The notes: a model not told the origin generated them from the letters alone. DNA of 64,000 nt from Kitasatospora sp. NBC_00315 (GCF_041435095.1 NZ_CP108025.1:1-64000), one strand, 5' to 3'. Positions 26,943 to 36,581 are shown, numbered from the stretch's first letter. A program made the numbers and translations.

Positions 26943-27818
26943 ATGAGCCCGGACGAGCTTGAACTGCTGAGAGTTCTTCTGCAGAACATCGACAACGTAT
27001 TGAAGAACTGCGTGCCGCTCCGTGACGAGGTGTGGCCGGTCGGAGTAGGGAGTTCGCTGGCCGGGGATGACGCGAAGGCCTCCCCGTACCACCTCTCCCA
27101 CAGCGTGCAGCATGCTCTGCAGGTGGCGCTCGACCATCTGCAGTGCCTACGGTCGGCGCTGGTGGCCCGGGAAGAGCCCGACCGGATATCGGTGACCTTG
27201 CCGATCCACGCCGGTGCCACGCTGGTACGAGGTGCCCTGGAGAACAGCGCCCGGGCGATCTGGTTGTTGGCCCCTGCTCAGCGTCTGGAGCGGGTAAGGC
27301 GACGCCTGGCACTGCAGGCCGACGACCACAAGCAGAACCGGGCCACCGCGGCAGTACTCACAAGCTCCATCGCCGCGTACAGGAGCGTCGACCCGGACTC
27401 CCTTTTCCAGCGGACCGAGGATGAGCAGAAGGACCAGCTCGTCAGGTTGCTCCTCGCAGCGGGCTGGACCTCGACCGGCCCCAAGGACACGCCGCAGAAG
27501 GCCCTGAAGTGGCCCACCTACGCAGAGGTGGTCCGCGAAGCCGGTGCCAGCCTGCCCCAACCGACGGACAGCGACCGCACCGTCGATATGGGCAAGCTCC
27601 TGGAGTACGTGTGGAAGACGTGCAGCGCCTTGGCCCATGGCGACTTCACGGGCTCCCTCAGCATCCTCGGCAAGGAGATCCAGGCAGAGTACGACGGGGT
27701 GTCACATGTCAGGCTGACCGGGTCGGTCTACCACCTCCAGCTCGGAACGTCGCTGGCCTGCCTGAGCATCATCACGGCGTTGAAACTGCACGAGCAGCGG
27801 AGCCGTCAACTTCGTTGA
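26943..27818 (+). CDS. hypothetical helical protein
   Basis: The 291-residue, largely helical product (MSPDELELLRVLLQNIDNVL, HAGATLVRGALENSARAIWL) has conserved-looking Trp/His positions but no domain I can name. The RGALENSARAIWLL helix recalls DUF5677-like proteins, but only weakly. A 14-bp hairpin 240 bp downstream may terminate it. 27820-28050 has no gene I can support. Confidence 0.55.
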   Translation: MSPDELELLRVLLQNIDNVLKNCVPLRDEVWPVGVGSSLAGDDAKASPYHLSHSVQHALQVALDHLQCLRSALVAREEPDRISVTLPIHAGATLVRGALENSARAIWLLAPAQRLERVRRRLALQADDHKQNRATAAVLTSSIAAYRSVDPDSLFQRTEDEQKDQLVRLLLAAGWTSTGPKDTPQKALKWPTYAEVVREAGASLPQPTDSDRTVDMGKLLEYVWKTCSALAHGDFTGSLSILGKEIQAEYDGVSHVRLTGSVYHLQLGTSLACLSIITALKLHEQRSRQLR

Positions 27819-28054
27819 GGAGCCGCCTACCAGCCAGCCACCGAACACGCGGAAGCCTCAGAAGCCGTCGCGGAGCAACGAGGCCCCCCCGGCCGTCACC
27901 CGCAGGAGCAGGACGGGACGAAAGCGGCAGGCAGGGCCTTCCCCTCGACAGCGACATCGACGCCTTCGTCCTGGCTGCCCTTCCGAGGAGGCGCTCAAGG
28001 CGCTCTGAGTCGAGAGCCACGGGAACCGCAACGACCGCAGTCGGCACAAATAAG

Positions 28055-28084
28055 GGCGCCGGCCACCAGATGGTGGCCGGCGCC
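28055..28084. terminator. hairpin terminator
   Basis: A perfect GC-rich inverted repeat (GGCGCCGGCCACCA with its complement) has a very short loop. It lies downstream of the hypothetical gene ending at 27818. Confidence 0.55.
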
Positions 28085-28231
28085 TCGGTGTCTACGACCG
28101 ACGGCGGCACCTCTACATGGCGCCAGGGTTGAGCTCGGCGGTGAGCCGGAGCCGGAGCCGGCTGGAGTCTCGATGGTGCCGCACCCGGGCGACCTGGAAC
28201 GGCCCGGGCCACGAGGATGGGCTGCAGCGCT

Positions 28232-28267
28232 CAGCCGCCGGTCCTGACAGGTCAGGACCGGCGGCTG
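28232..28267. terminator. strong hairpin terminator of the minus-strand operon
   Basis: A perfect 17-bp stem (CAGCCGCCGGTCCTGAC with its complement) with a minimal loop. It overlaps the stop codon of the 53-residue gene (TGA 28252-28254), the expected end of the sigma-like operon at 29.5-28.25 kb. Confidence 0.7.
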
Positions 28268-28413
28268 AGAAGGATGGCGAGCAGGGTGCGGGCCTCCATC
28301 CGGCGCGCGGGAGTGGGCGCGGCGATGGCGGTGATCGCGATGGCGGTGATGGTCCCGAGGTAGCCGGTGACCGTGGTGGCCAGGGCGAAGGTCGCGGGGT
28401 CACGTACGGGCAT
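28252..28413 (-). CDS. 53-residue membrane protein
   Basis: ATG 28413 has AGGAG upstream. The product is MPVRDPATFALATTVTGY followed by a hydrophobic Thr/Ile/Ala segment (residues 14-34, a single membrane helix) and a short Arg-rich tail. It is the last gene of the minus-strand operon with the sigma-like gene. The recurring sigma factor plus small membrane protein layout (also at 6.8 and 14 kb) supports it being real. Confidence 0.5.
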   Translation of the reverse strand: MPVRDPATFALATTVTGYLGTITAIAITAIAAPTPARRMEARTLLAILLSRRS

Positions 28414-28473
28414 GGAGTTCTCCTGGTCGGATTCGGGCCGGGCCCGCGCAACCCACGCGCGGGCCCGGCCGGG

Positions 28474-29196
28474 TCAGTGGGCGGCGAGTTCGTGCAGCTG
28501 ATGGGCGATGTCGTCGGTGGGCAGGCTGAACGGCCCGCACATCTCGTCGGTACCGCCGGGCAGGCCGTCGATGGCCACGCGCAGCGCGTGGTCCGGCGAC
28601 GGCAGGCTGGCGGTGTCCCGGATCGGTGGAGCTAGGCGGGAAGCCAGACGCGGGTATTCGGGAACGTCGGGCAGCGACGGCTGCAGGGGTGCCGTGGCGC
28701 CCTCCTCCAAGCGGGCGGCCTGGAGGAACCAGTGCTCGGCCTCGCGCAGCTCGCCGGCGCGGATGTGGTGGAGGTAGAGGCAGTAGGCGGCGGTGAGGTC
28801 TCCGTCGCCGGCGGCGAACTGCCACCACCACTGGGCTTCGAAGGGCAGGCCCGCGAGGTCGAGCAGGCAGCCGAAGACCAGGCCGCCGCGTGGCTCCCAG
28901 CGTGTCACCAGGGCATTCACCAACGTGTCGGCGCCGGGCTCGTTGATGACGAGCTTGGCCAGGGCCTTCAGGTCGCGGGCCGCATCGTCGAGCAGGGGGC
29001 CCAGCGGCGGCAGGACCGGCGCGGCGGGCCCGGACGCGCCCGGGCTGGGCGACGCGGCGGCGGGGGCCGCCCGACGGGCGGCCTGCTTCTCGGCGACGTA
29101 CCGGCGCCCGGCTTCGAGGTCATAGCAGGGTCGGGCTTCGGGAGCGGGGCCGGCGCCCGCCAGCAGGCGGTCGAGGTCGTAGGTCATCGAGATCAC
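28474..29196 (-). CDS. hypothetical protein coupled to a sigma-like gene
   Basis: The 240-residue product has a Pro/Ala-rich linker (residues 30-60) and helical pairs resembling TPR units in the middle (AAYCLYLHHIRAGELREAEH, WFLQAARLEEG). Its start overlaps the stop of the sigma-like gene by 4 nt, so the two are translationally coupled. It could bind or regulate the sigma factor, but no anti-sigma motif is visible. Confidence 0.6.
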   Translation of the reverse strand: MISMTYDLDRLLAGAGPAPEARPCYDLEAGRRYVAEKQAARRAAPAAASPSPGASGPAAPVLPPLGPLLDDAARDLKALAKLVINEPGADTLVNALVTRWEPRGGLVFGCLLDLAGLPFEAQWWWQFAAGDGDLTAAYCLYLHHIRAGELREAEHWFLQAARLEEGATAPLQPSLPDVPEYPRLASRLAPPIRDTASLPSPDHALRVAIDGLPGGTDEMCGPFSLPTDDIAHQLHELAAH

Positions 29197-29516
29197 TCCT
29201 GGTCGTCCTTGGCGGTGTCGAGGTGCAGCAGGCGGCGCGGGGCGAGCCGGGCTCGAATCTTCGCCTTGGCCTGGGAGGCGAGGGAACGGACGGTGTTCTC
29301 GTCGATGCCCATCGCTCGGGCGGTGCGCTCGACGCTGGAGCGGTTGAGGTAGCGCAGGATGATGACGTCGAACTTGGCGCCGGACAGCTCCAGGACCGCG
29401 GCCGCGACGGAGACGCCGACCTCAAGGTCGGTGGTGCCGGCGTCGATACCAGTGATCAGAGGCTGCGCCTGCCGGTGCACCAGTTCGGAGAACAGGATCC
29501 GCTCGATCAGGAGTCG
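29193..29516 (-). pseudogene. sigma factor lacking its N-terminal half (region 4 only)
   Basis: The remaining sequence has a region-4 HTH (RYLNRSSVERTARAMGIDEN then TVRSLASQAKAKIRARL). Upstream the frame reads HRLLIERILFSELVHRQ, without a proper start, and is cut at about 29516, where an HA fragment on the other strand begins. Region 2 (core polymerase and -10 binding) is missing. A GTG at 29480 could still express a 95-residue region-4 protein, so partial function is possible. Confidence 0.5.
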
Positions 29517-29610
29517 GTGCTCCGCGCAGCGGGCCGGCTGGCCTGGCCTGGAGGAGGACCAGCAGGACCTGCTGTCAGCGGTCGGCGTCGAGGCCGACCC
29601 AGAGCTGACG
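29517..29610 (+). pseudogene. HA-domain remnant
   Basis: The frame reads QRAGWPGLEEDQQDLLSAVG then VEADPEL, identical in pattern to part of the HA arrays at 16.3 and 21.5 kb. It is inserted between the truncated sigma factor and the HNH-TPR-PIN gene. Confidence 0.6.
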
Positions 29611-29638
29611 GAACCTCACCTTGAGCTCGCGAGGCCCT

Positions 29639-32600
29639 TCAGCTTCCTTGGTGTGTCAGCACAACACGGGCGGCGATGGTCTTCTCAGTGTCGGGAGCGA
29701 GGTCGAATAGCCTCATGAGCCAACTGGCCGCCAGCTTGTGGCCCAGTTCGGCGACCAGCGCAGCGTAGAACTGGGTGAGCGCGTCTTCCAGCGGCGTCCC
29801 CACGTCATCGCGAGCGGCGATCCCGTGGCGGAGCCCAGCAAGGGCGAACGGAAGCGAAGAAGCGGTGACCCATGGCTGCGTCAGGGTGTGCCAGGCCAGC
29901 ACCTTGAGGTTCTGGTTGACAGCCCCAGGTGCCGACGCCTTCGCCAGGCCGTTGGATGCCTTGGCCAGCCATTGGGCAATGTCCTGCGGGTATTGCTCAC
30001 TGATGTGGGTGATGCAGCCGAGAACGAACGAGGCCACCGGTTGCGGCTCGGTCCATGCCTGTGGGCGGGACAGCGCTTCCGCGACGGCCTTCGCGCGCCA
30101 GCCGTCCGCGAGGGCGGCTGCGGTGTAGAGGTCATGGGAGAAGTCGATGTCGGCGTAGTAGTGGCGCAGGAGTTCTGCCTTGGCGAGCAGGACCTCGTCG
30201 GTGCTGAGCTGGCCTGATACTGTCGCCGCGTTGAGGAGGTCAAGGGTTCCGAACGTAGGGACCTCGCTGGAGTGTGCAAGGGAGCGCAGCACTCGGTCGT
30301 CGGTCCACAGGACCAGCCCGTGTTCCTTCGCGTGGTCGAGTGCGGTGAGCCACTGCCCTCTGCGGTGTGCGGGGAGCGGGAAGCTTCGCAGTTCCGGATG
30401 CGGAACCCTGGCAGTCGACCTGAGGATCTCGAGCACGCGGCCTGCAGTGGAGCGGTACCACTCCAGCTCGCCCTCATCCTCGGAACGAACGCCCGGATGC
30501 TGACCTTCGGCATCCCAGACGATCGTGAGGTCTGACTGCAGGGCCAGTGACTCCTTCGCCTGCAGCGCGTCCTGGAACAGCTGATCGGTGGTGACGACTC
30601 CATCGGGGAATCCGATCAGGATCTCGGCCAGCCGAGGGTCCAGCAGCGCCAGAGTGTGCGCGACAGTCGGATCGATGACGGCACGTACGCTCTGGGCCGC
30701 AGTGACTGCTTCGGCACCTGCGGCATCGGCCATGGCGTCGCGGGCATACACGAAGCCAGCGGCACGGCGCAGACTGACCTCAGTGTAGGTGCGGCCCACC
30801 ACCCACGTCAGGATGCCCAGAGGAAGGTCGCCGCTGGCAACCTTGTCCCGGACCTCTCGGGTGTTCTCGAATGCCTGCCTCAGATCGTCGGCAAGGTTGG
30901 CCAGTGGATCACTGTCAGGGCCCAGTTGCACGGCCCGGAACTGGGAGCTGCCAGGGAAGCGTTCCAGGTAGCGCTCGGTGGCTTCCCTCAGTTGCTCGCC
31001 GTCCTCCTCGCTCCAGCGCTCCTGGGTGCCGGCCGCGCTCGCGTGCAGTGTCGTGATGAAGCCGCCGAGAAGCTCCTCGTCATCGGGCCAACGCCGCATC
31101 AACGTCAGAGCCTGGCCTACGAAGTTCGCGTCGTCGGAGTACCTCACCCCCAGGGCAACCCACAGCAGGGCCTCGTGTTCGGTGCGGGGCTCGATGGGCG
31201 TTCCTTGATCGACCAGTACGTTCCAGGCGTCCTCGGTCATGCCGCGGGCCACGTGGCAGCGGGCCAGTGCCCACAGGGCGTCGTGGTCATGCGGGTTGAG
31301 TGCGAGCATGCTGCGCGCCGCGGCAGCGGCTCGATCGGGGTTGCCTTCTGCGAACTCCGCCTCGACCAGGAGCGCGTACATCTCGCTCTTGCTCTGGGAA
31401 GGCCAATCGGGGCCGCCCAGCTCCAGCGCGTCCCGCGCGCAGTCCCTTGTCATCCCCGGCCTATCGGCCTGCCGGTATGCCTTGGCCGCCATGGCCATCA
31501 GGGAGGCGTCCCGCCAGTGCTGGGCGCCCGAGCGCAGGGTACGTGCCCGCTGTTCCCGCTCACCGGTGACCTGGTAGTGCTGCGCCAGCAGAATCACGAA
31601 GATTGGGCTCTTGGTGACGTTGGCGCGAAGGACGGTGAGGTCACCGGTGGCGCTGGACCTCGACGCCCGGGCGATGAGCCGGATTTCGGCGACCCGCTCA
31701 AGGTGGGCCGCTTCGAGGTCGTGAAGGCCGGCAGGCTCCACTCCGCACTCGGCCAAGCCCATCGCGGCGTGAAGCTGCCCCTGCTCAGTGGTAGCCGTGT
31801 CCCATACAGCCTGCCAGGCAGCCTGGAGCTGCGGAACCTGCACCTGGTCGCCGCTCTCCCGCTCCAGGGTGAGCGCTGTGATCTGCGCTTTGACGTACGG
31901 GCTGTCGATCTGGCCCTGGAGGTGCCTGGCTTCGTCCGTCCGTCCGGTGAGCGCTGCCAGCAAAGCCCTGTACTCAAGCAGGCGGACATCGCGCGCCTCA
32001 CGAGCGGTGGCCTGACCCTCGGGCTGTTCCTGCATCAGATCCCATGCGGTGGCGATGTCACCGCACGCCTGTGCTGCCTGCACGGCGACCACGATGGGCT
32101 CCACGCTGTCGCCGAACCACGAGCGCCGGCTGTCGCGCGCCTTGATCGCGAGCGAAAAAGCCTCCCGAACCTCCGTCAGCCACTGGTCGCCGCGTCTGCG
32201 GTCTGCGCGCCCCAGAAGTATCTGGGCGATCGTCAGCTGGACCCCAGACAAGGTGCCGTTCGGATCCGCGGCACGCAGGCAAGCCAGGGCCGCATCGTCC
32301 TGCCCCGTGTTTGTGAGGGCGGTCGCTTCCACCGCGGCTTTCAGTACGCGGGTGGTCTCGGTATCGGGTTGCCATGACGCGATGTGGCTCAAGGCCGCGT
32401 TCCAGTCAGAGTCGCAGAGCGCAGTCGTGGCAAGGAGCGGCGGGGATCCGGGGTCGGTGTTGGCGGCCAGGAACGCCCGAGCCTCCTGGTCTTCTCCGTC
32501 CGCCATGTACTGCTGCGCAACCAGCACGACCCACTGGTCCCGTGGAAATCCGCCATCGTCGATGCACCGCCGGAAAAACACGGCCGCCGCCTGGTGGGCG

Positions 32601-33301
32601 TCGTAGTCCGAGGCGAGCTGGCCCAGCCAGCCGAAAGCGTCTGCAGGTGCCTGCTCCGCCCAGCCCGGCAGGCTGCTGGCCCACTGCCGCAGAAGCGCCC
32701 TACGGTTCTCCCGGTTGCTGTGCAGAAGCCCCACTGCCTGCTCGATCGCAGGCCATGCGCCCACCAAATCCTGCGCACTCTGCCGCGCGCGGGGGCTCAA
32801 GGTCGACAAGCCCGTCGGGAAGTCCGTTCGTACATCCAGCCGGGCAAGGATCGCGGTGCCGGTGGCAGCAGCGTGATCCATTCGGGTGAGGAGGTCGTCG
32901 CGAACGTCCGTGAACATCGCCTGCAGGCTCGCCTCAGTAACCTCCCGCAGGCCTGCCAGCGCACCCAGTCCTTCGGCCTCCCGGTCGTGCTTCCACTTCT
33001 CCAGCAGTTCCACCGGGTACTCGGCACTCCGAGGACCGTCAATCGTCTTGTGGTGCGGCTTACACATCAGGAGCAGGTTGACGAAGCTGTTGCGTTCCCT
33101 GACTGTCCGAGACGGATCGAAGCGGCAGCCGCCCTTCTCGAGCGCACGGATGTGGGCGATCTCCAGGTTGAGCATCGGCTCCCCACCCACCATGCGAAGG
33201 ATCGGCTCACCGCAATCAGGCCAGTAACACGCGCCGCCTGCCAGCGTCATCAACCCGGCGACCGTCGCGTTGCTGTAGGTACGGCGCGGCTGCGAAGTCA
33301 C
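29639..33301 (-). CDS. HNH nuclease-TPR-PIN-like fusion protein
   Basis: The 1220-residue product starts with an HNH domain (residues about 20-95): CYWPDC, NLEIAHIRALEKGG with H50, RNSFVNLLLMCKPHH with N75 and H83/H84, a complete HNH/treble-clef set. A very long helical solenoid follows, with TPR-like pairs over about residues 200-800 (AAAAARSMLALNPHDHDALW and similar). Near residue 1030 GLVLWTDDRVLRSLAHSSEV then PTFGTLDLLN matches the end of a PIN-like nuclease fold. Two nucleases joined by a sensor-like solenoid suggests a conflict or defence role. GTG 33301 has GGAGGG 4 nt upstream. The gene is unaccompanied. Confidence 0.75.
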   Translation of the reverse strand: MTSQPRRTYSNATVAGLMTLAGGACYWPDCGEPILRMVGGEPMLNLEIAHIRALEKGGCRFDPSRTVRERNSFVNLLLMCKPHHKTIDGPRSAEYPVELLEKWKHDREAEGLGALAGLREVTEASLQAMFTDVRDDLLTRMDHAAATGTAILARLDVRTDFPTGLSTLSPRARQSAQDLVGAWPAIEQAVGLLHSNRENRRALLRQWASSLPGWAEQAPADAFGWLGQLASDYDAHQAAAVFFRRCIDDGGFPRDQWVVLVAQQYMADGEDQEARAFLAANTDPGSPPLLATTALCDSDWNAALSHIASWQPDTETTRVLKAAVEATALTNTGQDDAALACLRAADPNGTLSGVQLTIAQILLGRADRRRGDQWLTEVREAFSLAIKARDSRRSWFGDSVEPIVVAVQAAQACGDIATAWDLMQEQPEGQATAREARDVRLLEYRALLAALTGRTDEARHLQGQIDSPYVKAQITALTLERESGDQVQVPQLQAAWQAVWDTATTEQGQLHAAMGLAECGVEPAGLHDLEAAHLERVAEIRLIARASRSSATGDLTVLRANVTKSPIFVILLAQHYQVTGEREQRARTLRSGAQHWRDASLMAMAAKAYRQADRPGMTRDCARDALELGGPDWPSQSKSEMYALLVEAEFAEGNPDRAAAAARSMLALNPHDHDALWALARCHVARGMTEDAWNVLVDQGTPIEPRTEHEALLWVALGVRYSDDANFVGQALTLMRRWPDDEELLGGFITTLHASAAGTQERWSEEDGEQLREATERYLERFPGSSQFRAVQLGPDSDPLANLADDLRQAFENTREVRDKVASGDLPLGILTWVVGRTYTEVSLRRAAGFVYARDAMADAAGAEAVTAAQSVRAVIDPTVAHTLALLDPRLAEILIGFPDGVVTTDQLFQDALQAKESLALQSDLTIVWDAEGQHPGVRSEDEGELEWYRSTAGRVLEILRSTARVPHPELRSFPLPAHRRGQWLTALDHAKEHGLVLWTDDRVLRSLAHSSEVPTFGTLDLLNAATVSGQLSTDEVLLAKAELLRHYYADIDFSHDLYTAAALADGWRAKAVAEALSRPQAWTEPQPVASFVLGCITHISEQYPQDIAQWLAKASNGLAKASAPGAVNQNLKVLAWHTLTQPWVTASSLPFALAGLRHGIAARDDVGTPLEDALTQFYAALVAELGHKLAASWLMRLFDLAPDTEKTIAARVVLTHQGS

Positions 33302-33425
33302 AGAACCCTCCACTCACAACAAGACACCCAGCCTACGAGCACCCACCGACAACCACGCCGGTCACGGTACGAGCTGCCCAGCCTGAGACAACCGCAGCCG
33401 TCACCTGTAGCTGGCGGCCGGGGGT

Positions 33426-33986
33426 CTACAGTTCGACGTCCAGCCAGGCGATGTCGTTCAGCTCGACGTCCAGTCCCCGGGCGCGGTGGCCGTTGTCCTT
33501 GAAGTAGTGCTCGCGCAGGCCTTCGGCGAGGATCCGCTCCTGCTGGGCCTGGGTCGCTCCGGCGTCGCGGGCCGCGTACAGCTTCTTGGCGATGTCGCCG
33601 GGCATCTTCTGGGTGATCGTGCGGGAGCGGGGGTCGTCGGTGGAGCCGCCGGCCGCGCTGTAGCCGAAGGTGCCGCTGATGTGGAGCATGAAGCCGTTCT
33701 TCTCCGCGTCGCGGCGTACCCGCCGGCGGACCTTGGGCTGCCACTTCGCGCAGACGACCTGCTCCACCTTCTTCTCGTTGGCCTTGGTCATCACGGGCTG
33801 CTCGCCCTCCTTCAGCGCCCGGGCCCAGCGCTGGGCGGTGCGCACCGAGATGCCGGCGGCCTTGGCCAGGGCCTTGGTGTCCTCCTTGGCGACCTTCTCC
33901 CACAGGAACTTCACCCGGGTGCTCAGGTGCACCGGGATCGGGCGGGTGCGCTCCGCGCGCTCCAGGCCCTCGTCGATCTCCCCCAT
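33426..33986 (-). CDS. tpg: telomere-protecting terminal protein Tpg
   Basis: The 186-residue product begins MGEIDEGLERAERTRPIPVH and contains an HTH (ALAKAAGISVRTAQRWARAL), KWQPKVRRRVRR, and FGYSAAGGSTDDPRSRTITQ, ending GLREHYFKDNGHRARGLDVE; this is the Tpg pattern at the family's usual length of about 185. Tpg is covalently attached to the 5' ends of linear Streptomyces replicons and primes end-patching. It lies 82 bp downstream of tap on the same strand, the usual tap-tpg order. Its presence argues for a linear replicon. Confidence 0.9.
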   Translation of the reverse strand: MGEIDEGLERAERTRPIPVHLSTRVKFLWEKVAKEDTKALAKAAGISVRTAQRWARALKEGEQPVMTKANEKKVEQVVCAKWQPKVRRRVRRDAEKNGFMLHISGTFGYSAAGGSTDDPRSRTITQKMPGDIAKKLYAARDAGATQAQQERILAEGLREHYFKDNGHRARGLDVELNDIAWLDVEL

Positions 33987-34067
33987 CAGACTGCTCCTTC
34001 CTGACGCCCCCAGGGCGCGGCTTTCGCTTGGGTACGGGCGGACGGGTACCGGCGGGCCGGTGTGCGG

Positions 34068-36581
34068 CTACTCGTCGGCGGAGACGATGCCGCCGGTCTT
34101 GATGTGCCGGGCCGGGTTGGCCTGGTCGGCGATCAGCTCGGTGATCTCGCTCATCGGCCTGCTGCCCTCGAACTTGACCATCCCCGGGCTGACACCCAGG
34201 CGCAGCGAGGTGGTGAGGGTGTGGTCGGGGCGGGTGAGGATGTCGAGGGCGCTGGGGCCGGGGGCGGCGAAGACGGCGCAGTCGGAGAGGACGGCGAGGG
34301 TGTGGAGGCCGGTGTCGGCGGCCATTTTGCGGAGTTTGCGGTGGAGGTTGACGGTGGCGGTGTCGATGACGAGGGCGCGCATGAGCGGGTCCCAGGTCGG
34401 TCGGTCGAGGGCGGCCCAGCGCTCGCCGGGCTTGTAGCCGTGGCCGCGGGGGCGTTCGCGCATTTTGCCGATGGTGCCCTTGGCGGTCTGCTTGATGGCG
34501 GTCAGTACCGCGACCTCGGCCGGGTCACCCTGCTTGATGGCGGCCATGGCGTCGAGGAAGGCGAGCGGGTCGGTGTCGGCGAGGGTGAGCGGGACGCCGA
34601 GGGCGGCCATGGTGTCGACGTAGGCCTGGCGCAGGCGCTTGTGCCACGGGTCGAGGTAGGGGCCGCTCTCGTGGCGCAGCCACCCTTCGGTGGGCTGGAC
34701 CTTGGCGCCGAGCTCCATCGCGTAGGCGACCTTCGCCGTGGAGTACCAAGCCGGCCCGGTCGGGCGGGAGCCGTCGGCGGTGAACGGCGAGGGGAGCAGC
34801 GGGTTCGTCTCTACGCCGGACAGGTCCACCAGCCAGGAGCCGGGTGTCTTGGGGTCGAAGGCCGGGTTCAGCTCGTGGACCGGCCCCGACAGTGGCAGGA
34901 CCAGGCGTCCGGCCGCGGCGAGGAAGGCCATGTTGACGTCGAGGCCGACCGCGAACGGCGCGGCCTTCTCCGCGTCGGTCGGCTCGCGGTGCCAGTCCCA
35001 CGCCTCGGTGACCAGCTCGCCGCCCTCCTCGCGGTCCTGGGCGAGCGGGTGGACGTCCGGGACCTCCGGCGGCGCCGGATCGAACCCGTCCTTCGGGCGG
35101 GAGCCCTCCACCCGGCCTGACGTCCAACCCGTGTCGGTGCGCACCGCGCGGGTCGGCGGGCGCAGCGCGGTGACCAGTTCCAGGCCGCTCACGGCGGTGG
35201 AGCCGCGCGGGGTGAGGACCCGGATGGCGTAGGTGCCGAGCAGGCGGGCCAGGTCGGCGGCGCCGAGGTCGTCGGGGATGGTCCAGCCGCCGGAGGCGAG
35301 GGCGCCCCAGGCCGGGATGGACAACTGCACGCACTGGCGGCGGCCGTCCTCCGGGGTGCGGTAGATCCGCGCCCACGGGCCGAGGCCTCGCTGGGTGAGC
35401 AGCCAGCCGGCCTTCTCGATCTGCTTGACGGCCTTGTGGGTCTTCGGCAGCCGGCCGAGACGCTGGACGAACTCAGTCTTCTCGTCCCGCCCGAGCGGGG
35501 GCAGGCCGAGCTCCGCGAGGGCGGCGTCGGTGAGGACGACGAGGGCGTCGCCGTCCTTTCCGTGCCGGTGCAGCCGCGGCGAGCCGAACCTCTGCTCCAG
35601 CGCCCACTCCACCACCGCCGCCAAGGTACGGCCGGCCGGAGCGGTGGGTGCCTGGGTGCCGTCGGCGAGGTAGGCGACGAACGACTTGCCGTCCGGGGCA
35701 ACGTCGAGCACCGCGAGCGGACCTGCCGGGAACCGCGCCGCCGCAGCCGCCTCCCAGTCCGACGGACCCTCAGCCGCCGCAGCCGTCTTCGCCGGAGCCT
35801 TACGCGCCCGCGACGAAACGACCGGACGCGACGACGCGGTACGGCGGGGCGCAGCGGCCGGGCCGGTCGCAGGGGCGGTACGGCGGGGAGCGGCCACCGG
35901 CGCCCCCACGGCGGCGGCAGGGGCTGCCGCCGGGGCCGCGGGCACGGCGACAGGCGCGGGCTGCATGGCGGCAGGGGCGGCGGCGGGGCGGCAGAACCCG
36001 CCCAGGTGCATCGGATGGCCCTGCGCACGGTAGACCGACGGCTGCCCGCACTGTACGCACGGCGCGGGCGCGGCCATCAGCAGCGAGCCGTCCGGGTTCT
36101 GGTCCAGCATCACCAGCTGCGCTGTGGGGGCCGGCGGCTCGGACACCGGGGCGGTGGCCGTCTTCGACACCGGCGCTGCCGGAGCGGCAACGGCTACCGG
36201 AGCCGGTGTCTCCCGCGTAGTGTCGGCCGGTGCCGGGGCCTCGGCCGTATCCGGAAGGGGCGCGGCTTTGCGGGCGGCTCGCACGAGGCCGGCGGCCTGG
36301 GCGCGGTGCAGCCACTCGGTGGGCTCCACCGTGCCGTGCTGGAGCGCCAGCGTCGCCAGGAAGGCGATGTAGACCTCGCGTTTGGGCGGGCGCGGGTCGG
36401 TCGTCCCGGCCTCCCATCGCACGATCGTCTCCCGGCGGGTCTTCAGCGCCTTCGCCAGGTCCTCCTGGGTGTACTCGGCGGCCTTGCGCAGGCGCTCCCG
36501 CTCGGCGGGCACCGGCAGGTCGTCCGCTGGCCTGGGCCGCTCCAGCAGCGCGTCGATCGCCGCAAACAGGTCGTCACTCAT
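34068..36581 (-). CDS. tap: telomere-associated protein Tap
   Basis: The 837-residue product has an N-terminal HTH (ERLRKAAEYTQEDLAKALKT), a Pro/Ala-rich linker, a zinc-type cluster (CVQCG then HPMHLGGFC) and a long C-terminal region (DGDALVVLTDAALAELGLPP, VLSDCAVFAAPGPSALDIL) like Streptomyces Tap. Tap binds the 3' overhang of telomeres and recruits Tpg. ATG 36581 has GGGGAGG upstream. The longer frame lacks homology. It is cotranscribed with tpg and divergent from the Tn7-like operon, with about 190 bp between. Confidence 0.9.
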   Translation of the reverse strand: MSDDLFAAIDALLERPRPADDLPVPAERERLRKAAEYTQEDLAKALKTRRETIVRWEAGTTDPRPPKREVYIAFLATLALQHGTVEPTEWLHRAQAAGLVRAARKAAPLPDTAEAPAPADTTRETPAPVAVAAPAAPVSKTATAPVSEPPAPTAQLVMLDQNPDGSLLMAAPAPCVQCGQPSVYRAQGHPMHLGGFCRPAAAPAAMQPAPVAVPAAPAAAPAAAVGAPVAAPRRTAPATGPAAAPRRTASSRPVVSSRARKAPAKTAAAAEGPSDWEAAAAARFPAGPLAVLDVAPDGKSFVAYLADGTQAPTAPAGRTLAAVVEWALEQRFGSPRLHRHGKDGDALVVLTDAALAELGLPPLGRDEKTEFVQRLGRLPKTHKAVKQIEKAGWLLTQRGLGPWARIYRTPEDGRRQCVQLSIPAWGALASGGWTIPDDLGAADLARLLGTYAIRVLTPRGSTAVSGLELVTALRPPTRAVRTDTGWTSGRVEGSRPKDGFDPAPPEVPDVHPLAQDREEGGELVTEAWDWHREPTDAEKAAPFAVGLDVNMAFLAAAGRLVLPLSGPVHELNPAFDPKTPGSWLVDLSGVETNPLLPSPFTADGSRPTGPAWYSTAKVAYAMELGAKVQPTEGWLRHESGPYLDPWHKRLRQAYVDTMAALGVPLTLADTDPLAFLDAMAAIKQGDPAEVAVLTAIKQTAKGTIGKMRERPRGHGYKPGERWAALDRPTWDPLMRALVIDTATVNLHRKLRKMAADTGLHTLAVLSDCAVFAAPGPSALDILTRPDHTLTTSLRLGVSPGMVKFEGSRPMSEITELIADQANPARHIKTGGIVSADE

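Noticed and set aside
30656..32377. 573-codon plus-strand frame opposite the HNH-TPR-PIN gene
   Set aside because: It is the antisense shadow of a clearly coding minus-strand gene; the translation lacks domain character.
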